A stretch of 64,000 bases of DNA from NCBI GenBank assembly GCA_036874045.1, contig CM072347.1:9550501-9614500 (forward strand), read 5' to 3'. The DNA is from Cymodocea nodosa (Eukaryota; Streptophyta; Magnoliopsida; Alismatales; Cymodoceaceae). The notes below the pieces were generated by a model. It saw nothing but the letters and a program-made list of their open reading frames with translations. It had not been told where the DNA came from and did not search any database. The position numbers and the translations under genes were made by a program. Of this stretch, positions 1 to 10,343 are shown piece after piece (within the stretch, counting starts at the first letter, position 1; each line of letters opens with the position of its first letter).

Positions 1-87
1 ATGAGTGTTAAATGTAGTAAACAGTTTACAGAAAATTTTTGGTAACAAATTACAATACATAAATCATGTAATACATAATTTGTATAA

Positions 88-2679
88 TCACAAGCCTCTT
101 TATCTTCGAAAAATACTGATCAGTGTCTGAAATTTTCTTTGCAATTTCTGTACTTACTTTGTTTATCTGATCAATTACTACTTGATCTAAATTATTTTGT
201 GAAACTTGTGATGGTTGTTGTAAAAATTCAGTATGGATGTCTGTATGTATACCTGTATTTGTATCTGTTTGTGTACTTGTATTTATATCTGTATGTATAC
301 TGGTATTTATATCTGTATGTTGCTATTGTGAAAATTGTGTTGATTGCTGTTGTTGCTGTTGTGACTGTGTTTACCTATCTTGTTGTTGTCAGACTATAGG
401 TGTATTTGTTTCCTGGTATTTTTGGAGTTCCTTTGCAGAGAAAGATCTTGATTTTAATCTTTCCTGTGGCCAAGGTGTAATATCTATTTGACTTGCCACA
501 ATTCTCAAAATCGTATCACCATAAAATAATTTACTCTGCAAATGTAAGATATGAGAAATAAAAATATCATATCAGTTCACCTGTATATGGTTAATTAATG
601 CATATGTAGCATAAAGACAACATTTGCCAACTTCTACACCATGACCAAACCTCTGAAACAATAAAACATGTAGTATTTTTGCAATAAAATGTGCTTGGCC
701 ATTTAAGTCATTTACTAACCTCAATGGTTTGTTGGTAGTGGATCTTTGGCTAAAGTTTGAATGTCCCATCCCAAATGATAAACATGTTTTCTTTTTGATA
801 ATTTAACTCCATTTTTCAGACCAAGTACTTGATAAAGTAAATCTAGAGTTAAATATGTCATTTTCTTGTATATTGGAAACAGGAATACCTTCTTCCACTG
901 TTAAGTTTGAGTAAAAACAACTGATAAGTTTGGGTATAACAAGATGGCCTGGCTGTTGTGGAAGTAGAGTCAACAAGTCTTGAAATTCAAACATTTCTCG
1001 TATATGTGCCATCCCTTCAAACTTAACTAGTCTTGAATATAAAACTGTAAAAGTTTTATATTTTTGAAATTTGTCATAACAGGAACTATTTCTAAACCAT
1101 AATAATGAATTTTCATCTAAACTTTGTTTAGGATTATGTATTTTCCTGTCATGATGTTCTGATTTGGGACTTGTTTCAATATTATCAGCAGCATCTATAT
1201 TTTCAGATCGTTTAGAACTAATGGAATTTCTATCAAAACTAGTATAAATGTTTGAAATATCTGTTATTGTCGTATTAATAATCTGCTGAAATTCTTCTAT
1301 TTGATCTTCTAGAAACATTTCAGTAGCAATAGTATCTATATCAATCTATCTATCAGCAACATTTATGTCTATAATTCATCTATACAACAACTGTCTCTAT
1401 ATGAAAGAATGTTCTATATCTGTTTGTATAATAGAATCATCCTGTATTTTTGAAATTTCTATTCTTGAGACATAGTGTGATATTCAATCTGTAACTGTGT
1501 ATGTTGTTGATTATATACATTTATCAACAAGTATATTATATACTGTAATAGACATAACCATATGTATAAACTATAGTATAAGCAACTATACCAAAAATCA
1601 AAATTTTCTATCCGTGATACAGTTAAAAGAAGAATATCTGTACATTCCTCTTCAGATGAAATATCTTCAAAATTCATAGACTCAATGTCTATATCATCAA
1701 AAATATCATCAAAATTGATGTCATCTGTATATGTATCATCAAAATTTCCTACATGTTCTCTTTCGGTAGGAAAAGAATGTGTGCTTGCAGCATGATGTGA
1801 AAAACTATCCATTGTATTAAAAGATACATTATGCACTAATGTGACACAATACCTTAGAGTGTATGCTTGTAATCTAATATTTGTCACATCGGTTGGGATT
1901 CCTGACATAAATGTCTGTCCAGCTTCTATAATGGAACATAGTTTTCCATTTTTCAATGATTCTTCTTTTTGTTGCATTATTCTTTCTATACCTGTAGTTA
2001 GTCCAAAATATTCTAATGCCTTTTTCTTTTTTCGACTATTTGTCTATAGTGTTTCTTGTTGTTCAGGAGGTTCTAAAATTTTCTTAATTTCTCCTGTTAA
2101 AGGCACTTGGGGTCTTGATGGTCCTTCACCATGATGCCTAGGTGGTAATAATGGAATATAGAGTTTTAAGCTCTCCACCTCTACCATTTTAAGTTGATAA
2201 ACTCTTTGTCCTTCACTTCGAAGGCCAATTTTGCTAATGGCAATTTTCTGTTCATTTATATACTGTTGAATGTCATCTAAAATAGCCGGGGGAAAATAAT
2301 ATTGGGAATACAATGATTCTAATTCCCTATTTGCATATTCTATCATTGGTCCCCATTTCTTTCCATAATAAGTGATAGACTATACTGATTTTTCAGGTAT
2401 CTGTCTAGAACTTGTAACAACCGCAGGGTTAGGTTGTAAAGTTCATTTCCATAGTTGTAATGCGGAAAGTTCAGTTTATTTTAGTCTAAACTGTGTTTCA
2501 GCATAATTGCGAATAAACTTCCAACATAAATTTTTCTCATCTTGAACAGCTTTTCTAATTTCATGTAGTATTTCATTTGAAAAAGTGTACCTTGAATAGA
2601 TGTCGTTGATTTCATTCTGCATTTTCTGAAGTTCCAGCTCTCTTTTTTGCACTTTTGTCATTCTACCACATCCTGACAT
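88..2679 (-). pseudogene. Extra ORF of Copia B1 with putative plant transposon protein domain
   Basis: Decayed coding region downstream of pol in the same sense, with several breaks. It starts at a Met followed by a Gly/Arg-rich N terminus (MSGCGR), then a basic charged helix region. An acidic middle part follows, then a domain whose motifs (IREMFEFQDLLTLLPQQPG, SCFYSNLTVEEG, and a segment around GVEVGKCCLYATYALINHIQ) match the 'putative plant transposon protein' domain found in many plant repeat ORFs (Transposase_32 in Pfam, from memory). The C-terminal part is Gln/Thr/Ile-rich with a short repeated unit encoded by the CTGTAT-rich stretch at 230-330. The same architecture occurs at 27,966-30,566 and, more diverged, at 56,542-58,835. 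No signal peptide or membrane segment is evident, so I do not call it env. Its function is unknown. Confidence 0.75.
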
Positions 2680-4414
2680 TGTTGATCAAGCTTCGCTGTA
2701 GAACTTAGTGGAAGTAAAGATTACGAAACTAGGGTTTTACCAAGGTAGAAACACGAAAGGTTGTTAGTAAAACATTTATAACTCTTTGAGTTTATAAACG
2801 GATTCAATCATTGAAATCATAAATATAAGATCCGTTACTGATAAATAACTCGAGTGCTTACAATAACTGTATGAGTTTTACAACTAACAAAAGCAGAATA
2901 CTTAGCGTAACTATTCGTGTAAAGAAAATAACTTCTGGCTAAGTGAAAAAGTGAGAAAACTCGAAGACTTATGATAACTATTCGAGTTTTGTGAGCAGTA
3001 AAGCACATAACTATACGACAAACATGAATAGTTATCGTTAGAGTTTAAGTCTTTCAAAAAATATAATATTATTAAGTTAACTATTCGAGTTTCTCGAATG
3101 GATAGGTGTGAAAGTCGAAGAGTTAAACATAACTGTTCGAGTTTCAACTAAGACATTATAAAGCAATGAAATTCAACACATGCATAATTCTAACTTAAGG
3201 TGTTCAGATATTTTCGGATACTTATAAACCTAACTATCCGATGCTTAGATGCATTTCAGAGAGTTACTAGATAACTTACCGAACATTCACTTAAGATATG
3301 CATTTAGGCTTTGACACGTGTATTTCAGGAAATAATAAAATATTTTATTGATCATTTAAAACATAACTATCCAATATATATACAATATAGTCTTCCCAAA
3401 TCACAGAAAATTTGGATACTTAAGAATTAAAAAGCTTGTATTTTACCGATAGTTCAGAAATGTACTGAATTAATGTTAATTTCCTGAAATTATGCAGATT
3501 CTTTCATGAAAACATATAATAGTTCATAAGTGTTAAATTATTATATGAGAAATTGCTCCCCCTACATAAATGTAGTCTAAAGAATCTATGGTGTACTTAA
3601 ACTGCGTTGCCAAGCCCTAAGTAGATTTGGCTTTAAAAGGTCAAATAGCTTATTTAGAAAGGATGCTAAGCCTTAAATAGATTTGAGTCTCTCTATTTTT
3701 TTTATTTTTTTTAAAATATAAATTAAATACAGAAATAAGTAGTAGATTTAACAATTTAGACTTTCTGGCTTTTATCTTATTCAGTTTACAAAAGATAATT
3801 CATAAAGATATTACCTTCAGGAACTTAAAAGAATTCAATAATGAGTACACGAACTTAAGATAATAAATATTGTACATTATGTGTAAAGAGTAGATAATAC
3901 CAAAAAAATAACAAAGATTATATGCACAGATTATGACAGGATTGTTATAACACCTTGAAAAATAAATTAAGCTTGAGTACATTGCCCCCTTTTCCCTTTT
4001 TTTTTATATTCATATATATATTTTATGTATTACCTCCCACAATATCATCTTTTTACGTGATCAGAATCCCTTGCTTAGGGGAAAGATAACCAGTTACTCA
4101 ATGACAAGTGAGAACGGGTAAATTTTTTTTTAATTTTTTTTTTTTAAATTGTAATTTGAATTACTTGCAAAATGAGTTTTCAGTCAACACATCCCAAACC
4201 AGTTCGTTTAAGTGACTAGGGTTTAAGATCCCCAACGGACTTAATTACTTAAGTAATTGCAGACAAACAAAAATAAAACAAGATAGTAAATTAAATTAGA
4301 GGCAACTGCAAGACTTAATTTTTTTAACAGAATGTTAATAACTTTCCTTTAATAAAAAGTACATACTTTCTATGTATTTTCTTGTTAAAATCTCTGTAAT
4401 AGCATATACATAAG
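2680..4414 (-). other. Noncoding spacer between pol and extra ORF of Copia B1
   Basis: No gene seen. On the minus strand it contains a long AT-rich part (3,600-4,414), a purine tract near 3,556, a stretch related to the Gypsy LTR U3 (3,165-3,545), and then, between 2,690 and 3,160, about six variants of a dyad of the form AACTCGAAnAGTTA directly upstream of the extra ORF. The dyad cluster resembles the one in the B LTR and could be a promoter region, which is inference. Confidence 0.6.
3165..3562 (-). repeat. Gypsy-LTR-U3-like segment with purine tract, inside Copia B1
   Basis: The reverse strand from 3,545 to about 3,165 aligns by eye with the U3 of the Gypsy LTR at 21,349 (about 21,470-21,800). 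Shared blocks include AATCTGCATAATTTCAGGAA, TATTTTATTATTTCCTG, GCATCGGATAGTTAGGTTT and GAATTATGCATGTGTT. A GGGGGAG purine tract lies just upstream at 3,556-3,562, as a PPT would. I estimate 80-85% identity. Confidence 0.7.
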
Positions 4415-6597
4415 TGTAAAGTATCAATTTGTGCATTTTATATATGTTAATTTATGCATATTAAGGATTATAAGTCATCATTATATATGTTCTTATGAAA
4501 GATTACATGAAAATCATATTTTAGAACTATGCATGTTTTATTGGTTAAATAGTCAATAATGCACAAATTTATCCTTTATTAAATTAATGCCTAGTCAATT
4601 AGCCCATTGTAGATATAAGTAATTTATATATTGATTTCATGCATATCTTCAAAGAATTATCATTAAGATATGAAATCAAATAATCCTCAATTGAGCAAGC
4701 AATATATTATGCACATTTCATTTTTTGCTTTATAATTGAGTAGCAATTTATGTGTAATGTGCATATGCATTTAATGTTATCTTTTGAGTTGTCGTAGGTG
4801 AGGACGTAGACCCTTGGATTAAATAATGGGAAATCAACAACTCATGGTCGTCCAATTCAAACTCCAAATCAATCCACCAATCAATCAATCAATGATTAAA
4901 GCTTGCCTAAATTAGAGGCCACAAATTGGAAGGTGTTTGAATTCTTTCCATAGATGGATGACAATGGAAAGTAAAAGAGGATGGTTGGCCAAAGGAAAGA
5001 TCATCTCCTCTTTCTCCTCCATGCAAGGGCAAGAACTCCAACTCCAATTTTCGTCCATCCTCTTCCACCCAAGATTTTGGAAGAGTTTTCCTCCAAGATT
5101 GGTGAGCTTAGGCACCTTCCCCCTCATACTAGAAGACCTCCTTCTCTCCACTCTAAGCAGACATACGGAAGGACCTCTATGGGTGAAATCAATGGTATTG
5201 GAGGCACGTGTGCAGCATTGGAAGAGCTTGGGACGTGATCTTCAAGATGAGGTAATAGGAAGCATCAAAATTGAGAGGAAAGTCAACAAATCTGTATATC
5301 TTGGAAGTGGATTGAGGACGTGCAACCCATTTTCTCCAAAGCAAACATAGGCGGTTCCCCTTTGGACGTGATTTGCAAGTGGTGACAGCCTTGTAGAGGA
5401 GCAGACAAAGTGGTTCATCATCAAATAGGGATCAAATGCTTGAAGAGAAGTGGATGAATTAAAGGTAAAAGAGAAGGGAGAGATCCTCATACTTGAATAT
5501 CGAATTTTCATATCATATGTGTATGAGTATTTAGGTTTTTAATTCATTTGTTATGTGCACATGTAGTATGTTATTTAAATGATGATTTTGTTTATGAATA
5601 TTAGTTGTCTTACAATATATTTCGTAGAAAATGGTTACTTCATGTGAATGTGTGAATGTTGTGCATAAAACTAACTCTTAACTCTTGTGAATGCGTGTAT
5701 ACCCTGTTTGCTGTAAATTCCAGTGCATGTTCCATTTTGTGGTATGTTGTACGATTTGATTTCTCAGAGTTATATGTCGTGTTATAGCTTTTTTGTAAGT
5801 AATTGAAGTGTACAATACGTATGTAGAGTTTTTGGAATTTTTTAGAATGCATTTCTTCGGTTTTTCGATTATCCTTTTGAAGGTAGCATCTGCTCTGTTT
5901 TACTGGTCGAGTGACAGAAATTATGCTCGACGCCTTCGTGTTGCCTTGCTTTTGTACGTTCCGAAATATTTTCCTGTAAATTTTCCTGGTTATAGAAACG
6001 AGTTATCTTTCAAGGCACGGTGATTTCGTGGTGTTTCATGAAGAGTTGGTTAAGTTATGATTTTTACACCAACGACGCGTTTTTGGAAAGTTTTCAGAAT
6101 CATTTTGCGCACTGTTTTTATATCCGACTTTGGCAGTAATCTAGAGTGAATTAGTCCTGGAAATCACTCTCATTTTAAAGATAACTTGATGAAATTTCCA
6201 ACCAATATTTTCTCTGGATTTTTCAATGTCCAGCTTGGAAGGAAGAAGAGTTAGAATTCGGACAAATTTCTGTGATTCCAGAAATGTGAACTTAAGATTT
6301 TCTTGAGTTTTCTACCTATTAGCTTTAGGAATTAACAAGTTTTATGTTACCTTTGAAATCTTTATTGTATTTTTGTAAATTGTAACTTAATTGCATGTAA
6401 TTAGAGTTTTAATTGTGGATTTAATAGAATGGATGTTTTATCAAACAATCATTTTAATAAAATTATTTAAGACAAACTTCTTGTGGATTCGACCCGTACT
6501 TGCACATGCTTATTACAATGGGCACCATGTGCTTGCGGTTATAAATGTAAAATTTGTGCTTTTGCCGTTAATTTAACAATACATAAAAGCGTTTACT
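4415..6597 (+). repeat. Probable solo Gypsy (Athila/Tat-like) LTR of another family
   Basis: About 2.2 kb with no gene. It begins TGTAAAGTATCAATTTGTGC. Near its end it has the text GACCCGTACTTGCACA followed by GTGCTTGCGGTT, the same arrangement as at the ends of the other Gypsy LTRs here (GACCTGTACTTGCACA near 34,966 and 44,338). It interrupts the Copia B1 spacer, and no Gypsy internal sequence adjoins it. The edges are uncertain: ATAAG flanks 4,415-6,597, but the right end is then not CA; an alternative pair of ATACA flanks would give 4,411-6,578. A longer open frame inside it (about 4,937-5,350) has no recognisable product. Confidence 0.55.
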
Positions 6598-6835
6598 ATA
6601 AGTAACAAAAATATAGTTGGCACTCACATTAAATCAATTTAACTTTCCTTAAGTAATCTTTTCTGAATTTTTCTTAAATAAATTGACTTCAATAAAAATC
6701 AGAATTTCATAAATTCTTAACTACTAGAAAATTGTAATACAAAAATAGATATATATATATATTTTTTTTAATAATAAAGACATTAAATTCTAAAACTACC
6801 TTTATAACAAACCAAAATGCAATGAATAGGACAAT

Positions 6836-8265
6836 TTAAACATCAGATAACCTACAGATACCAAGTTCTAATCGTAATTTTGAAAAAGTATTTTCATCTA
6901 AAGGTTTTGTAAATAGATCTACTAATTGTTCTGTGGTAGGAACAAAATTTAATACTATTTTTCCTTTTATAACATTATCCCTTAGAAAATGATGTCGAAC
7001 TTCTATATGTTTTGCTCGTGAATGTAAGACAGGATTTTTGGATAAACTTATTGTAGAACTACTATCATAGAAAATCTTAGTTGGTTCATAGTCTAAATTA
7101 AAATCTTTTAAAGTTTGTTTGATCCACAGGATTTGAACACAACAAAGTGCGGCAGTTATATATTCAGCTTTAGTTGTAGATAATGCTACACAATTTTGCT
7201 TTTTGCTAAATCATGCACTAAAGAATTTCCTAATAATTGACAAGTGCCACTAGTGCTTTTTCTTTTAGACTTACATCTTGCGAAATCAACATCACTATAA
7301 CCTACTAAGTTTAAAGAACTGTGTTTAAAGTAAAATAATCTGAAATTAATGGTTCCTAATAGATATTTAAAAATTCATTTAATAGCAAGTAGGTGTGATT
7401 CCTTAGGATTAGATTGATATCTAGCACAAATACACACACTAAACATAATATCTGGTCGGCTAGCTATTAAATAAAGTAATGAACCAATCATACTTCTATA
7501 TTGTTTTACATTTACAGTTTTTCCAGAGTCATCTTTATCCAACTTGGTGATAGTACTCATTGGTGTATTCTTTGTTTTAGTGTTGTCTAAACCAAACCTC
7601 TTTAATAAATCTTGAGTATATTTTTCTTGTGAAATAAAAGTACACTGATCTAAATGCTTAATTTGTAAGCCTAGAAAAAATGATAGTTCACCCATCATAC
7701 TCATTTCAAATTGATTAGTCATGTCTTTCGAAAAGGACTCAACTAATTTATCATTTGTTGCTCCAAATATGATGTCATCTACATAGATTTGAACTACCAA
7801 TATATATTTTTCGATCTTCTTGATAAAAAGAGTGTGATCTGCCTTTCCCATAGAATACCCTTTTTCCATAAGGAATTTAGATAATCTCTCATACCAAGAT
7901 CTAGGAGCTTGTTTAAGGCCATATAGTGCCTTCTTAAGCTTATAAACATACTCAAGATGTTTTGAATCTTCAAAACCTAGAGGTTGTTTTACATACACTT
8001 CTTCTTTTATATATCCATTTAAAAAAGCAGTATTAACATCCATTTGATATAATTTGAAATCCATATGACAAGCATAAGCTAACAAAATTCGTATTAATTC
8101 TAGTCTAGCAATAGGAGCAAATGTTTCATCATAGTCAATTCCTTCCTCTTGCTTGTAAACTTGAGCAAATTGTAATTTGTATTAATTTTCTCAGTCATGT
8201 GGCTGGATGCTCCAATGTCCATTATCCATTTTGATTTGTGTACCTACAAAATAGTCAAAGAGAGA
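6836..8265 (-). pseudogene. Copia B1 Pol remnant: protease start, RT and RNase H
   Basis: Minus-strand remnant of the Copia polyprotein. Recognisable motifs are a protease-like start near 8,190-8,250 (GASSHMT), RT blocks ([24 protein letters not shown], and the catalytic YVDDIIFGA near 7,750-7,790), the end of RT ([20 protein letters not shown]) and RNase H down to the terminal stop near 6,836. RT and RNase H copy the element RNA into DNA in cytoplasmic particles. Integrase is not recognisable. The region is broken and should be read as a fossil. Confidence 0.85.
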
Positions 8266-10249
8266 TTTTATCTCTTGGAACCCATTTTTGAGTGGGTCCA
8301 AGAATTTTAGAGAGAGTCATATCAAAATAATCCGTATTTTTAGACTTCAACTTATCTATTTTCTGATAATTATTTTTGCATTTCTTTCTCTTAGTGTTAT
8401 AGTTATCAAAACATTTATCTCTATGTAAACTAGAGTTGAAATTTTCATTTCTGACATTATTTGATTTCCAATATTCGGTATTCTTTAAATATGAAGAAAA
8501 TTGATCAAGAATATTAAGATTCTCAAATGACTTAGCTTGATCTTTCTGAAAATTTCTTTTGACATTCTTGCATCGTGTGCTATCATTTATATGCTACATT
8601 TTATCAACTTGCACATATTTTTCTCCCTTTTTAATTACACACGGAATAACTTTTCTTTTACTATTCTTAGTATTGGAAATAAAGACATTATTTTTAGCAG
8701 TACCATCATGCAATATATAATTTTCAGAAGATGCATCGTGTAAACCAATACCATATTTTTCTACATTTGATATTTTACTACTAAGTTCATTTGTTATAGT
8801 TTAACTATTATTCCATTTACTTAGTATAGCATTCTGATCGCAAACCTTAATCTTTAGCATATCAATTTCTGAATTTAAATCAGTAATAGTCAGTTCTAGT
8901 TTTTCAATTTCATAGATCAATTTCTTCTTATCAGCAATTAAATTTTCACAATTAGCATGCAATTTTCTTTCTATTGCAGTAAATTTTAAAATTTCCTGTG
9001 CATGCCTTTGATTTTCTTCTTTAAATTTATTCAACGTAGAGTTCAGAAAATCAACCTTATTTTTAGATTCATCTAGCATTTTCCTAGTATTCTTTCCTTC
9101 TATTTTTACTTTCTTATATTTTTTGGCCAATCTATTGTATTCAACAAGTAATCCATCAAAACTATCAAAGTTAGCATTTTAATCAAAGGATACCTCGCTG
9201 GATTTTGCCAGATTTTCTTCTGAATCTGATATTGATGAGGATTCATTGTCTGATGTTGAATCCTTTGTTTCTTCACTTTGTGAAGTTGAAGAGTCATCCC
9301 ATGTCACTTTAAGTGTCTTTCTCTTTCTGAATTTCTTACTCCTAAAATTCCTCCTGGAATTCTTCTTATCTTTGTTGAGTGGACAATTAGTTTGAAAGTG
9401 ACCCAATCTATTGCACTTGTAACATATGATTTTGTCTTTCGTGAATGACTTCTTCTCCATATCTCTAGATGTCTTTGCTGACCTGAAGTTCCTACGTTTC
9501 TTCAACAGATTTCTAAATTTTCTGGTCAACAATAGTAAATCATCGTTAGAATCACTAGTGACTTCTAAGACTTTATCAGCCTCAAAAGCCAGATCCCTTT
9601 TAGGATTTTTCCCTTTTGGATCTAAATGTTGTACTTCATTGGCTGTCAGATTTCCTATGAGATCATCGAGAGTATATGTATTTAAATCTTTGGACTCTTC
9701 AATAGATGTTGTCTTTTGAGCCCAAATTTTAGTTAAAGATCTAAGGATCTTTCTTACCAAGTTTTTTTCCTCGAATTTCTTGCCTAAAGATTTTAATGAA
9801 TTTACAATCTCAAGAAAAAAGGAAAACATGTCAGAGATACATTCATTTTCGTGCATTTTAAAAAGCTCATATTTATGTATTAACATATTAATCTTAGATT
9901 CCTTGACCTGGTTAGTACCTTCATTGACAACTTCTAATGCATGTCATATCTCATATGCAGTTTGATATGTAGAAACTTTATTAAATTGATCATGAGATAA
10001 AGCACAAAACAAGATGTTTAAACCTTTAGCACTTAGTATCATTCGCTCCTTTTCATCAAAAGTCCAAGTATCATATGGAGTCATAACTAACACTATAGGA
10101 TTGCTAATTATATGCCATAATTTGAAATCGATTGACTGAAAGAATACTTTCATCCTATATTTCTAGTAGTCATAATTGCTACCTTCGAACATAAGAGGAC
10201 GATTAGTGGTCTGTCCCTCAGTCATAACTAAGATTTTAGTATTATCCAT
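8266..10249 (-). pseudogene. Copia B1 gag and gag-pol linker remnant
   Basis: The minus-strand start codon at 10,249 is followed by a UBN2-type Copia gag: SIDFKLWHII, AKGLNILFCALSHDQFNKVS, and INMLIHKYELFKMHENE at about 9,840-9,890. A CCHC zinc knuckle (CYKCNRLGHFQTNC) lies near 9,380-9,430, then a Lys/Arg-rich and Ser-rich acidic tail, then a coiled-coil-like stretch at about 8,801-9,130. The final part carries the linker motif LGPTQKWVPR just before protease, the equivalent of LGPQQHWVPR in Copia A. Gag forms the particle and binds RNA. Broken in a few places. Confidence 0.8.
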
Positions 10250-10329
10250 TTTAAATAGATGATCCTGAGAAAATAATAGGAAAAATCGATTCCTAAATAG
10301 AGAAATAAAAGCTCTTAATCAAAATTTAT

Positions 10330-10343
10330 GCTCTGATACTAGT
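10330..10343 (-). other. Primer binding site of Copia B1 (tRNA-iMet type)
   Basis: On the minus strand the bases after the LTR end (TCCTACA) read ACTAGTATCAGAGC, a slight variant of TGGTATCAGAGC, which pairs with the 3' end of initiator tRNA-Met and is usual for Copia elements. Confidence 0.8.

Noticed and set aside
230-330. CTGTAT-type repeat as an independent microsatellite
   Set aside because: It coincides with the Gln/Thr/Ile-rich C-terminal part of the extra ORF, and the same place in Copia B2 (28,110-28,210) has the same repeat, so it is part of that ORF.
4937-5350. Open reading frames of 80-137 codons on both strands
   Set aside because: They lie inside an LTR-like block, overlap each other in several frames, and show no known motif; likely chance.
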